Positions 1-11,215 of a stretch of 64,000 bases of DNA are shown here, in pieces. The first letter of the stretch is position 1; every line of letters starts with the position of its first letter. The translations under genes were made by a program, and so were the position numbers. This DNA is from Platanthera guangdongensis (taxonomy: Eukaryota > Streptophyta > Magnoliopsida > Asparagales > Orchidaceae), in NCBI GenBank assembly GCA_039583875.1, contig CM077166.1, positions 83,326,564 through 83,390,563 of the forward strand. Reading direction: 5' to 3'. The notes under the pieces are model-generated. The model saw only the letters and a program-made list of their open reading frames with translations. It did no database searches and was not told where the DNA came from.

Positions 1-1075
1 ATATGTAAAGTAAATAAATTACACTCATACACACACACACACACATTTCATAAATGAAGAACAATGATTAAACCAAGGATAAAAAGGAGAAGGAAAGTCG
101 ACACAAGTGTTCATTCCAAAGCCAAATTTGAAGAGAAAGTCTAACATTTTTTGATTAAATGAAACTATTACAAGCTATTACAAGAGCTAAAGCTAAAGCA
201 AAAACAAACATGAAAGAAAAGAGGGAGAAATCTCATTACATAGCTTTAGAAATCACGGATGCAGCCCACAAAAAGACACTAAAATGACCCAAAAATCTGA
301 ACCCTTGGACCTTACAGAACTGGGCAATTTATAGGCAAAAAATTCTAAGTACACGCCCTAGGTCACGGGCGTGTAGGGGGGGCGTGACAGTACTATTCAC
401 AAAGGCGGCCGGCGATTGGACAGGAAAGTTGACTTCGGGCTGAGTTCGCGGTAGTCATGCCCCGGGTCACGGGCGTGACTCTGGGCGTGTCGGGGAGGTA
501 GAACCGGGCGCGGGTTGCGCCGAAAGTCTTCGGCAGCATCTTGTCGGGCTAGCTGGAAAGGTCACGCCCCAGGTCCCGGGCGTGATGCTGGGCGTGTCAG
601 TTGGTGTCGACACTCGACGAATGTCGAGCGGAAAGTGTCGAGTCGAAATCGTCGAGCGGAAATTGAGTCACGCCCCAGGTCACGGGCGTGACGCTGGGCG
701 TGACTGTTGGTGTCGACACTCGACGATCGTCGAGATGAATTCGTCGAGTGGAGTAAACACGGGCTTGGGTCACGCCCCGTGTCGGGTGACACGGGCGTGT
801 CGCCAGGCGTGTCAAGCTTTTCTCTTCAGAAATTTGCAATTTCACGGGAAATGCAATGTCACGGCCCGGTCACGGGCGTGACCAAATTGTCACGGGCGTG
901 TACTGCCCAATTTTGGCAGATTTTGAAATTTTTCTGCAAAATAAAATAAAACAAGTTAGAAGAAAATTTACAAGAATAGGAGCATTTTATTGAACAAAAA
1001 TAAGTAAAAACGACGAAAATAAATGAAAATGACTAAATTAATGTACACAAAAATACGTATATTTACAATTCATCA
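1..1075 (-). repeat. 3' LTR of A1, partial
   Basis: This stretch repeats about 8983-10030 almost base for base, including the CA microsatellite near 30-45, the CACGGGCGTG/TCGACGA motif array (about 350-910) and the terminal caattcatca. It is the U3-proximal part of the 3' LTR. The remaining ~1.8 kb lies to the left of the window. A TATA-like box on the minus strand is at about 326-335. Open frames inside it (for example 562-949) only reflect the GC-rich repeat array and are not genes. Confidence 0.9.
350..910. repeat. CpG-rich short-palindrome array in A1 3' LTR (U3)
   Basis: Dense repeats of CACGGGCGTG/GTCACGCCC-type half-palindromes mix with GTCGACACTCGACGA-type motifs in an otherwise AT-rich LTR. 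In element orientation the array lies directly upstream of the TATA-like box at 326-335. The paired copy in the 5' LTR is at about 9305-9860. Confidence 0.85.
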
Positions 1076-1117
1076 AATACCCCAATACTTAGGCTTTTGC
1101 TATTCCAGAGCAAAAGA
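1076..1117 (-). promoter_or_regulatory. Polypurine tract of A1 with adjacent hairpin
   Basis: Immediately inside the 3' LTR the minus strand reads AAGTATTGGGGTATT, then the LTR start TGATGAATTG, the expected place for plus-strand priming. Next to it at about 1095-1117, cttttgct and agcaaaag form an inverted repeat around attccag. The same tract and hairpin words recur at the matching spot of the short Athila derivative (about 48614-48655). Confidence 0.7.
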
Positions 1118-1770
1118 TTGAGGTGAATCTATAAGGAATAAAAAAAACTCTAAGTTATAGCTATCTCTTAATCAATTATAAGAGAGATTGAAATAAATAT
1201 ACGGGATGTAAGAGTTAAGTCCTAAAATTATGTAGATGATTTAAATAGCGCAAAAGTTTTGGCCAAAAGACTTCTTGATGTAATCAAATAGAAGGCAACA
1301 TTTGTAATGGTTAGATTAACGAAAATAGTTTGGAATTATAAGAACTCTAGCTTATACGAGTGCTACCTGAAATAATACAATTTACTAATTATGCTCTCAA
1401 AAAGATTTTTGAATTAATTCTAGAATCGTGAAATTGGCTAAGGGGGTAGTGGGTTTATGAAGAGGGTTTTGATTTTTGAGGTGAGGTAATTTTTTCTCGA
1501 ACCTTCATTTTTTTTCTTTTGCATTATTAGGAAAACGAAATCTTATTTTCCTAATATAAGTTTTGTTTTTCAACTTCATAAGAATAAAAATAACCCAATG
1601 TATATTTGTAGGAGTAATGAATTTTATCCTCTTACTCCATATATAATCTTTTTAAATTATTGGGTGCCTATGTTTACGGAACAAAATCTTATTCCCATTG
1701 ACATAGGATCTTCTAAGTTATAGCTATCTCTTAATCAATTATAAGTTTTGTTTATAGTCGTGTAGCTTGA
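1118..1770 (-). other. A1 3' untranslated region with a 34-bp direct repeat
   Basis: This AT-rich stretch lies between the integrase stop and the polypurine tract. No coding frame stands out, and no env-like ORF is visible where some Athila elements have one. A 34-bp identical direct repeat beginning tctaagttatag occurs at 1149-1182 and 1712-1745 and frames most of the region. Confidence 0.65.
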
Positions 1771-2691
1771 CTATTTTGCCGGGTTTATAATGTGGAGGAA
1801 AGTTATGGTTTCGCTAAAACCGATCACTGGGTCGCCTGCTATATAAGACTTTAACCTATGACCGTTTACCTTAAATGAACCTTTTTCCGGGTGGGAGACG
1901 AGTACGGTTCCATATGGAAAAACTTCTTCAACGAGGAAGGGACCGGACCATCTAGATTTTAATTTACCTGAAAAAAGCCTAAGACGTGAATTGTAAAGAA
2001 GGACAAGATCGCCCGGAGAAAATAATTTTTGGGACTTGATTTTTCGATCGTGATATAACTTAGAGCGCTCCTTATAGAATTTATTGCTCTCGTAAGCGTT
2101 CGCACGCCATTCATCGAGCTCGTTTAGTTGCAGTTTTCTATTTTGAGCGGCTAAGTTGGAGTTGAGGTTTAAGAGTTTTAAAGCCCAAAGAGCGCGATGC
2201 TCTAATTCTACGGGTAAATGGCACGCTTTGCCGTAGACTAAACGGAACGGCGTACAACCAATTGCGGTTTTGTATGCCGTCCGATACGCCCACAACGCAT
2301 CATCGAGTTTAACGGACCAATCTTTCCTATTTAGCGAAACGGTTTTTTCTAAAATTCGCTTAATCTCTCGATTTACTACCTCAACTTGGCCACTTGTTTG
2401 CGGGTGGTAGGGGGTGGCAAGCTTGTGCGTGACTCCGTATTTAGCTAACGTCTTAGCCATAAGAGCGTTACAGAAATGCGTTCCCCTATCACTAACAATT
2501 GCGCGAGGCGTGCCGAAGCGAGAAAATAATTTTTTAAGAAATGTAACGATGACTCGCGCATCGTTGGTGGGGAGAGCTTGCGCTTCCGCCCACCTCGATA
2601 CGTAGTCGACCGCCACTAAAATATACATATTTTTGAAAGATGGAGGTAGGGGCCAACAAAATCTATGCCCCACAAATCGAAGACTTCGCAC
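1771..2691 (-). pseudogene. A1 integrase core and C-terminal part, frameshifted from pol
   Basis: This frame carries the rest of the Ty3-type integrase: the second catalytic Asp in VSDRGTHF, the third catalytic Glu in [11 protein letters not shown], and a C-terminal part with the GPF-like segment ([11 protein letters not shown]) known from non-chromodomain Ty3 integrases. No chromodomain follows, as expected for Athila. It overlaps the end of the main pol frame (2616) in another frame, so one indel at about 2637-2660 split the original polyprotein shortly after the first catalytic Asp. The integrase would process and insert element cDNA, but this copy cannot be read through. Confidence 0.9.
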
Positions 2692-5600
2692 TCTAAAAAC
2701 ATATTTTGGGGCATCTCGTCGCGACGAGAGATGTTACCCGACCGCTGACAACTATCGCATGCGCGCACAAAATTATGCGCGTCTTCGAAGAAAGTGGGCC
2801 AAAAGTAGCCCGCCTCTAGCGCCTTCCGAGCGGTCCAGTTGGCTTGATAATGCCCACCGGCTGGACCCTCGTGGCAGTGCTTAAGAATTTGTAAGCACTC
2901 CACACCCGCAACGCATCTTCGGACCGCTTGGTCCGCGCAGATACGAAAAAGAAATGGGTCCTCCCAAAAGAAATTTTTCAAGTCAGAAAAGAATTTCTTC
3001 TTTTGATGACTGGAAAACTCTTTTCGAAGGACCCGCGCTACTAAGAAATTTGCAAAATCTGCGAACCAAGGCGAAGATGCCGAAGATTTATTAATGGCAA
3101 GAAGGCGTTCCTCGGGGAATCTGTCATTTATTTCAGATTCGACGAGCGCTTTCGCACCCGGATTTTCTAAACGGGAGAGGTGGTCCGCCGCTAGATTTTC
3201 CGCTCCCCGCTTATCTCGGATCTCCAAATCAAACTCTTGTAGGAGGAGAATACATCGAAGAAGGCGGGGCTTCGCATCATTTTTAGCTAATAAATATTTA
3301 AGCGCGGAGTGATCGGTAAAAACGATAACTTTAGATAGCGTTATATACGAGCGAAACTTATCAAAAGCGAAAACGACGGCTAAGAGTTCCTTTTCCGTTG
3401 TCGTGTAATTTACTTGTGCGGAAGTGAGCATATTGCTAGCGTAATAAATAGGATGAGAATGTTTTTCTACGCGTTGGCCAAGAACGGCACCTAAGGCAAT
3501 ATCACTAGCGTCGCACATAATCTCGAACGGAAGGGACCAATTAGGGGCAACTAATATTGGTGAAGTGATAAGTTTTTGTTTTATTAAATTAAAGGCGGAC
3601 TCGCATTCGCTACTAAAGATGAAACGTGATTCCTTTTCCAAGAGGTGAGTTAGCGGCTTTGTTATTTTTGAAAAGTCTTGAATGAAGCGTCGATAAAAGC
3701 CCACATGGCCTAAGAAACTCCTAATAGATTTTACGTTTGTTGGATGCGGAAGTTTTTCTATAATTTCTATCTTGGCCTTATCCACCTCTATCCACTTAGA
3801 CGAAATCATATGGCCGAGGACCAAACCTCCTCGAACCATAAAGTTGCATTTTTCCCAATTTAAAACAAGGCTTGTGTCCTCGCACCGTTGAAGGACACGA
3901 TCTAAATTGTGAAGGCAATCGGGAAAAGAGCGTCCAAAAACAGAAAAGTCATCCATAAAGACTTCCATAATGTCTTCTACTAGCTCGCCAAAGATCGCTA
4001 GCATACATCTTTGGAATGTAGCTGGCGCGTTGAAGAGTCCAAATGGATTTCTTCGATATGCGAAGGTGCCAAACGGGCAAGTAATAGTTGTTTTCTCTTG
4101 ATCATCGGGGGAAATGGGGATTTGGAAAAACCCCGATAAACCATCAAGAAAACAATAATACGGATGACCGGATAAACGCTCTAAAATCTGGTCTAGAAAT
4201 GGCAGAGGGAAATGGTCCTTGCGGGTGGCGTCATTAAGTTTTCTATAATCGATGCACACTCGCCAACCCGTAATAGTACGAGTTGGGACAAGCTCGTTAT
4301 GCTCATTCGCCACTACGGTAAGGCCGCCTTTCTTGGGCACGACATGCACGGGACTAACCCATGCACTGTCCGAAATAGGGTAGATAATCCCCGCATCTAA
4401 TAACTTAATGATTTCGGCTTTAACGACATCTTTCATGTTTGGGTTAAGACGACGTTGCGGCTGAATCGTTTTGCGGCAATTATCGTTAAGGAAAATCTTA
4501 TGGGTGCAAAAGGAGGGGCTAATCCCCTTTAAGTCAGAGATTTGCCACGCAATTGCGTGGCGATGTTTAAATAAAACTTCCAATAAATCGGAAGTCTCCG
4601 AATCACTCAAGTCCGAAGAAATGATAACGGGAAGCGTATCGCCTTTTCCCAAAAATGCGTATTTGAGCGATGCGGGTAAGGGTTTGAGGTCTAGGATGGG
4701 TGGTTCTTCTAGGGAGGTTTTAATGCCTATGTCTTTCTTACCAATTGGTTCGGAAGGCAAGTCTAAAGAAGTATCCTCATCGCATTTAAAATTTTCGAGC
4801 GCATAAACATCATCGTTTAAAAATATGGACTCGAAAACGGGAGAAGAACGATCTCCAAAAAAGGTATCTAAAGAGTAGCAGAAATCGTCGCTCGATGACA
4901 AATTGTCCATCGAGGGATTAATAGAGAAAGTAACCTGATCATCGCCTACTCGGAGGAGAAGGCTACCATTACTAACATCTGTTAGTGCGCGGGAGGTGGC
5001 GAGAAAAGGGCGACCGAGTATTATTGGTACCTCGGCGTCCTCCTCGATATCTAAGATGACGAAGTGTACCGGGAAGGTAAACTTGTCGACTCGGACAAGG
5101 ACGTCCTCCACTACCCCGATAGGGAACTTAACCGAGCGATCCGCTAATTGGATGCGCATATTCGTAGGACTAGGAGTACCCAAACCTAAACGTGAAAAGA
5201 GCGAGAACGGCATCAGATTAATGCTAGCCTCTAAATCAGCTAAGGCGTACTTTACTAATATATCGCCAAAAAGGCACGAGATGGAAAACCGTCCCGGGTC
5301 GTTTTGTTTTGTGGACAATTTATTAGTAAGGGCCGCCGAGCAGACAGCGTTGAGAGATACATGCGAAATATCCTCCAATTTACGTTTATTAGAAAGTAGT
5401 TCTTTTAAAAATTTCGCATATTTGGGCATTTGCGATATAGCCTCGCAAAAAGGAACATTAATGTGAATTTGTTTTAATAATAAAATAAATTTTGCATATT
5501 GCGCGTCCTGACACTCGTTTTCTAACTTATGCGGATATGGGAGAGCCTTGTTTAAAATAATTTTTTCTTTTATAATTGGTAAAGGCAGCGTAAGCGAAGA

Positions 5601-6365
5601 AAGGGGAAGAGGGGTCGGAGGTGAAATATGTACCTGAGGGTCGGTCCGTTTTGGATCGACCACCTCCTTTCCGCTACGGAGGGTTATAGCATTGGCGTTC
5701 TCCCACGGATTGGGCTCCGTGTTTCCCGGCAGTGCCCCGAGCGCGCGCTCGGACATCATCCTCGCCAGCTGTCCAACATGTTGTTCGAGTGTTTTTAGCG
5801 ATCCGGTGATGTTCCGGATATTTGACTCGTTGGACGCAATATACTTCGAAAAATTTTCCTCCATCGGGGAGGGTTTCGGAAGAGGAGGAGGAGGAAATCC
5901 GGGCGCATAAGAAATAGGGGGACGCTGAGCATTATTCGGGTTGCTCCACGAGAAGTTGGGGTGATTCCTCCAACTCGGATTATAGTTATTACTATAAGGG
6001 TTGTTGTTGGGGTTGAAGGGAGGACGACCCGAATTTCCCATGAAGTCCACGAACTCTTCAGCTACGCAGACGTTAGGGGGAATAAAACAAGGCGGAGTGG
6101 AGGAGGCAGCAGATATCTCCGCCACCTGCTTTGTTAACCTTTCAACTTGAAGGGTCAAGAGAGCAGTGACATCCACTTCAAAAAGACCAGCCGCCAGCTT
6201 TGGCCGTCCCCGCGGGACGTTCCATTGATAGGCGTTCATAGCCATCTCTTCGAATAAAGCCTGGGCGGCCTCGGGGGTTTTGTTGTTAAGCGTACCCCCG
6301 ACAGCCGCGTCAATCATTTGACGCGTCTGAAAATTCAGCCCATTATAAAAAATTTGAACTTGCAA
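2616..6365 (-). pseudogene. A1 gag C-terminus, protease, reverse transcriptase, RNase H and integrase N-terminus
   Basis: This 1249-codon open stretch starts in mid-gag. Residues 1-240 are gag C-terminus. A retropepsin region lies at about 365-480, where the catalytic triplet reads D-L-E (377-379) instead of the D-L/T-G expected, so the protease site looks mutated. RT is at about 640-860, with FMDD at 803-806 as the YxDD box. RNase H is at 945-1060 with D952, E992 and D1018 in place. The integrase zinc region (H1165, H1172, C1203, C1206) and first catalytic Asp (D1235) follow. The frame ends by a frameshift at about 2640. It is in frame with the gag pieces upstream, separated by stops near 6429 and 6834. 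Confidence 0.92.
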
Positions 6366-6428
6366 CCACGTTGGCAGCGCGTGGTGCGGGCAACGGCGGA
6401 GGAATTCCTTAAACCGTTCCCAAGTCTC

Positions 6429-7034
6429 CTATAGAGACTCAGGATCGTTTTGCACAAACGAAGAAATATCCGCCCGCAACTTTGCAGTTTTTGCGGGCGG
6501 AAAGTACTTCGTTAGGAACCGTTCCGTCAACTCAGCCCACATGGTGATACATCCTCGCGGGAGGGCATTCAACCATGCCTTGGCTTTGGACTTAAGGGAA
6601 AAAGGAAATAAGCGCAAACGAATGGCATCATCAGTGACGCCATTAATCTTGAAGGTGTCACATATCTCCAAGAAATTGGACAAGTGGACATTCGGGTCCT
6701 CATCCGGCATTCCATCGAACTGCACGGCATTTTGGACCATTTGAATGACACTTGACTTTATTTTGAAATTATTATTCGCCGCCGCAGGGCGAACAATACT
6801 CGACCCAGAATCATCCAGGTTAGGTCGGGCGTATTAGGACATAGTACGCTCGGCCGCCGGGGGAGGGTTAGGCGCATCCATAAGTACAACAGTAGGTTCT
6901 CCGATAGATTCCTCGGGATCTAAAGAAGGATTTCGGCGTTGAGATCGAATACGCACAAGAGTGCGTTCGATCTCAGGGTCGAAGTCAAAGTCTTCAGACT
7001 CTGAGGGTTGTCCTCGGGTCATACACCCAAACAA
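6429..7034 (-). pseudogene. A1 gag N-terminal part, broken by two in-frame stops
   Basis: The piece 7034-6834 begins with the acidic segment typical of Athila gag (FDPEIERTLVRIR). The piece 6740-6429 carries the conserved capsid-like stretch with LFPFSLKSKAKAWL. Both share the frame of the 2616-6365 pol stretch, so one long gag-pol ORF was interrupted by single stop codons (TAA near 6832, TAG near 6429; the latter sits in the conserved ETWERF context). The start at 7034 lies about 90 nt inside the primer site, as expected for a short leader. Confidence 0.88.
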
Positions 7035-7122
7035 AAATAAAACAAAATAAACTTCTTTTTTTTATAGAAAATAAGTAAAATTAATAGACTCCGGAATTCG
7101 AAATAGCAACTCGAAAAGAGAT

Positions 7123-7140
7123 TCCCCGGCAACGGCGCCA
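7123..7140 (-). promoter_or_regulatory. Primer binding site of A1 (tRNA-Asp)
   Basis: On the minus strand this reads TGGCGCCGTTGCCGGGGA, complementary to the 3' end of plant tRNA-Asp and the usual Athila primer. Five bases (7141-7145) separate it from the LTR end at 7146. This site fixes the LTR boundary and shows that the LTR is about 2.9 kb, much longer than the ~1 kb repeated inside the window. Confidence 0.92.
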
Positions 7141-8124
7141 AAACTTGATGGGCCCGCAAACAGACTCTTACTGTGGTTGGTTCGGTGAGTCGATCGTCGC
7201 GGGCTTGCTCGGGTAGGCAAGTGCACCTATCGCAAGTAGTACTCGATATTCGGGGGAATACCGAGGTCGTATTGTTCTCGGGGTCGTGTTGACTATTCTT
7301 ACTCCTCCGGGAGGACTATTATTTTACTGAAAGAAAGGTGGATTTTTTTGCTTAATAAAAGACGGAAAAGAAAAGGAGCGAAAAAAAACGATTTAGAAAA
7401 TATTCGATGAAGGGTTAACGCTCGGCATCGAATTGGATTAAGACTAAAACAATTTTTAATAATTATAGGACTTAGTTTTCAAATTAATAATAAGGCAACT
7501 TGGCCGTGGAGGTTCCACAAATATGAGCTCACCTAGCTATAGGGATATCGCTCACCTAAACATTAAGACTATTCGACCGAACGTTAGTCCGACGAAGGAT
7601 TCCTCTTAACGCCCGCTTTACGCTAAGAACCCCGCTATTGGGTGGGGAACCCAATCCGGTAGAATTACGCTTGTCCTCTCTCGAGGGTATGCACGCAACT
7701 CTATTTACCCAGGGGTGATCGGTCCATATGCACGGCCTATCGGCTAGCTAGCATATGGACTACGGAAATAGGGCCCACACATCGATATGTGGTCCTACGC
7801 GTCGTAAACTCGGGGTAAACCTTAAGTGCTTAAATTAAAATGAAAATAAAGAGCTTTAATTATTATAAATCATTTTAAATGTCCCAATGCTCTTCGATGC
7901 CGAGGCTAATAGCATTTAGCCATACATCGGTATGGGGACGGCTTATAATTTAGTGAGGCGCAAGTTCGAAATTAAACACTAAACGATTATAAGAAGGGGA
8001 CATAAGAAAAATAACAAACATTTAGAAAACTGAAAAATTAGATAAAACAAGAACTCACGCACACTCCAAATTATAAATTAAACAGGAACTAAGTTACACA
8101 TGAAAGAAATTTGTATATTTAAAA

Positions 8125-8350
8125 TTTGCGAGCCCCACTCAAACGAGTGGGGGCGGTAAATAAAAACTGAAAATTGCAAGTCCTACTCAAACGAGTAGGA
8201 CTGAAATGAAAGCGAGTCCTACTCAAATGAGTAGGAGAAAATAAATGCGATTACAGGGCAATAAAGTCCGGCCATTAAACTCAACTGAGTAGGCGGAAAA
8301 ATAAAGAAAAAAAAATTACAAATCCTACTCAAACGAGTAGGCGGGAAATA
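8125..8350. repeat. Cluster of CTACTCAAACGAGTAG palindromes in A1 R-U5
   Basis: About five imperfect copies of cctactcaaacgagtagg, each an imperfect palindrome able to form a short hairpin, are spaced by AT-rich sequence. A related cluster on the opposite strand occurs in the LTR at 18893-19226. Confidence 0.75.
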
Positions 8351-9283
8351 AAGTCACACAGACACATACACTCCATAAGAATTTCAAGTAAGCAATAAAG
8401 CTAACACCTACACTCACACACTCTACAAAATTTGAATCAAAGCATAAAAGTTATACACCTACACTCACACACTCTACATAATTTGAACAAAGCATTAAAA
8501 ATTATACTCATACACTCACACACACAACATGAAAATTTAAGAAGAACAAAAGAAAGTTTATTCTCATACACTCACACACACTAATAACAAAGAAAAATCA
8601 AAGTTGCTTATAAATGAAAATAACAAGATTTCTACTCCTAAAACTTACCCAAAACACATAAAAAGAACAAATAAAAAGAGAATGAGCAAAAAGTTTTACA
8701 AAATAAAGTCAAAATCAAAGTTGCTCAAAAATTAAAACTAAAACTTTTTCATTCTTAAAAATTTATAAAAGTGATAAAAAAGGTGAAGAGAAAATGAAAA
8801 GAACAAAATATGTTTTACAATCCTAAAAGAAAAACTAAGTAAAAAAGGAGCAAAATCACTTTTCAAACCTCATTTATAAATTCATAAGAATGAAATCCTT
8901 TTACTTTCAAGAAAAAAAAAACATGGTGAAAAAGAGGAAAACCTATCATACCTAAGCATGAAAACAACTTAAAAATATGTAAAGTAAATAAATTACACTC
9001 ATACACACACACACACATTTCATAAATGAAGAACAATGATTAAACCAAGGATAAAAAGGAGAAGGAAAGTGGGCACAAGTGTTCATTCCAAAGCCAAATT
9101 TGAAGAGAAAGTCTAACATTTTATTGATTAAATGAAACTATTACAAGCTATTACAAGAGCTAAAGCTAAAGCAAAAACAAACATGAAAGACACTAAAATG
9201 GCTTTAGAAATCACGGATGCAGCCCACAAAAAGACACTAAAATGGCCCAAAAATCTGAACCCTTGGACCTTACAGAACTGTGC

Positions 9284-9293
9284 AATTTATAGG
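9284..9293 (-). promoter_or_regulatory. TATA-like box of A1 5' LTR
   Basis: The minus strand reads CCTATAAATT, just downstream of the GC-rich motif array. Equivalent boxes sit at 326-335 in the 3' LTR and at 47850-47859 and 49910-49919 in the related short element, in the same position relative to their arrays. Transcription would run leftward. Confidence 0.65.
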
Positions 9294-9304
9294 AAAAAAA
9301 TTCT

Positions 9305-9860
9305 AAGTACACGCCCTAGGTCACGGGCGTGTAGGGGGGCGTGACATTACTATTCACAAAGGCGGTCGGCGATTGGACAGGAAAGTTGACTTCGGGCTGA
9401 GTTCGCGGCAGTCACGCCCTGGGTCACGGGCGTGACTCTGGGCGTGTCGGGGAGGTAGAACCGGGCGCGGGTTGCGCCGAAAGTCTTCGGCAGCATCTTG
9501 TCGAGCTAGCTGGAAAGGTCACGCCCCAGGTCCCGGGCGTGACGCTGGCGTGTCAGTTGGTGTCGACACTCGACGAATGTCGAGCGGAAAGTGTCGAGTC
9601 GAAATCGTCGAGCGGAAATTGAGTCACGCCCCAGGTCACGGGCGTGATGCTGGGCGTGACTGTTGGTGTCGACACTCGACGATCGTCGAGATGAATTCAT
9701 CGAGTGGAGTGAACACGGGCTTGGGTCACGCCCCGTGTCGGGTGACACGGGCGTGTCGCCAGGCGTGTCAAGCTTTTCTCTTCAGAAATTTGCAATTTCA
9801 CGGGAAATGCAATGTCACGGCCCGGTCACGGGCGTGACCAAATTGTCACGGGCGTGTACT
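9305..9860. repeat. CpG-rich short-palindrome array in A1 5' LTR (U3)
   Basis: This pairs with the array at 350-910: repeated CACGGGCGTG/GTCACGCCC words and GTCGACACTCGACGA-type words, directly upstream of the TATA-like box in element orientation. The long open frames here on both strands come from this composition. Confidence 0.85.
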
Positions 9861-10030
9861 GCCCAATTTTGGCAGATTTTGAAATTTTTCTGCAAAATAA
9901 AATAAAACAAGTTATAAGAAAATTTACAAGAATAGGAGCATTTTATTGAACAAAAATAAGTAAAAACGACGAAAATAAATGAAAATGACTAAATTAATGT
10001 ACACAAAAATACGTATATTTACAATTCATC

Positions 10031-10972
10031 CGTCTCCTTGCCAAAAGATTTTACAAAATGACAAGAAAGGATTTCAGAAGAAGATCATCCATGCAGGATT
10101 ATAAGCCAAGGTATGACAAAACTCCTACAAAAGAAGTAGTGTGCTTTGGCTGCAGGAAACCTGGACACTTTATCTCAGAGTGTCCAGAGAATCAAAAGAA
10201 AGAAAGAAGAAGAGTGAAGGACTCCAGAAGATAGCAAAGCAGTAGGCCTTCCTCCAGTAAATACAAAAAGAAGGAAAATGGCTTTGTAGCTGAAAACTGG
10301 AGTGACATTGAAGATGAATCGACATCTTCCAGCTCCAGTGAATAGGATGAAGAGGCAAGGGCCAAGGAAATCTACCTCATGTCCATCAATACCTCCAGCA
10401 GTCAATCAGACAATGAGGAAGAACCTGACAATGATGGAACTTCCGAATCAGAAACTGCTCAGGTACTGTCAACTTTTGATTATAGTTCTGATACTTTCAA
10501 AACTGAGTTTAAAACCTTGTGTATTGATTTAATCAACTCTAAAAAGGAAATCAGAACACTTAGGGAAAAACTATCAAATCAAGAAAATCTGATTTCTGAA
10601 AACATCAAGTTAAAAGAGGAACTAACTCTAGCTAATGAAGAAATCAATTCTCTAAAAATAGAGCTATATGAGGCCAAACAACTTGAGGAATCTCTCAATG
10701 AGAGAAGCCTTAAGTTGATGGACATCATAAGCACAGTCAATGCCAGACTGAATGATAAAATGGGCTTGGGTGTATCATCAAGTTTACCCCCCATACTCAA
10801 GAAAAACATATTACCAACTCCCATTAGATTTGTGTCAGCTAAGGATAAAGGGGTAATGAACAACAAACAAATCACAAAAGAATTACCTAACTTTAAAAAT
10901 AACAAAAATAGAAACCAGAAAACCTTAGATAAAAACAAAGTTCAGCAGATTTCGTCGAACTCAGATCGATGA
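10031..10972 (+). pseudogene. C1 gag fragment: zinc knuckle and helical tail
   Basis: A CX2CX4HX4C knuckle (CFGCRKPGHFISEC) lies at 10142-10183, followed by an acidic Ser-rich stretch with stops near 10233 and 10344. From about 10379 to 10972 an open frame of 197 codons carries a Leu/Glu/Lys-rich segment with strong coiled-coil character (residues ~45-115) and a basic Asn/Lys-rich end. The knuckle would bind element RNA in the virus-like particle. The N-terminal part lies beyond A1, outside the window. The gag frame differs from the pol frame downstream, so a frameshift, programmed or degenerative, lies between them. Confidence 0.8.
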
Positions 10973-11215
10973 AATGTTTCCAATTTGTCGAACACAAGTC
11001 GACGAACTCTGACCGTAGATCTATATAATAATTATTCGTCTTACTGCATTCGACGAACTGTGTATGGTTCGTCGAGCAGAGATCGACGAACTTGGTGCAC
11101 AAAAAATTAACATGTTCATTCTCCGAGCAGAGATCGACGATGTCATCCCGTTTCGTTGAACTTCGGTCGACAAAGTTACAAATTTTCGTCGAATCCAGAC
11201 AGACTTAATAAAAAA
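10945..11215. repeat. TCGACGAA-type motif array between C1 gag and protease
   Basis: About ten copies of words such as ttcgtcgaa, gatcgacgaa and agtcgacgaac occur in both orientations, splitting gag from protease. The sister element C2 has this segment deleted, so its conservation cannot be tested within the window. Confidence 0.75.

Larger units (their letters stand above)
1..10030 (-). mobile_element. Athila-type Ty3/gypsy retrotransposon A1 (left LTR cut by window edge)
   Basis: Read on the minus strand, the order is 5' LTR (7146-10030), tRNA-Asp primer site (7123-7140), gag-pol (7034-1771), a 3' untranslated region, a polypurine tract (near 1076-1090) and a 3' LTR (1075 leftwards, leaving the window). 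The gag N-terminus with a DPEIER-type start, the gag text around NKTPEAA and the tRNA-Asp primer site are typical of the Athila lineage. All protein pieces are broken, so the copy is non-autonomous. It ends at 10030 in the middle of a copia gag, so it inserted into element C1. The matching target-site duplication lies left of the window and cannot be tested here. Confidence 0.9.
7146..10030 (-). repeat. 5' LTR of A1
   Basis: The LTR runs from the primer-site side (plus-strand TGATGGGCCC) to 10030. The paired 3' LTR ends in caattcatca while here the last base is not A, so the outer terminus is mutated or lost by one base. In element orientation it holds the U3 motif array (9860-9305), a TATA-like box (9284-9293), and a long R-U5 region with CA-rich runs (8350-8610) and a cluster of CTACTC...GAGTAG palindromes (8125-8345). 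No gene is expected in it. Confidence 0.9.

Noticed and set aside
1771..7034. A host gene reading on the plus strand opposite A1 pol (for example 4996-5466)
   Set aside because: The minus strand has unmistakable gag-pol homology; plus frames are shadows.
10031..10036. Target-site duplication of A1
   Set aside because: The left flank is outside the window, so it cannot be tested.
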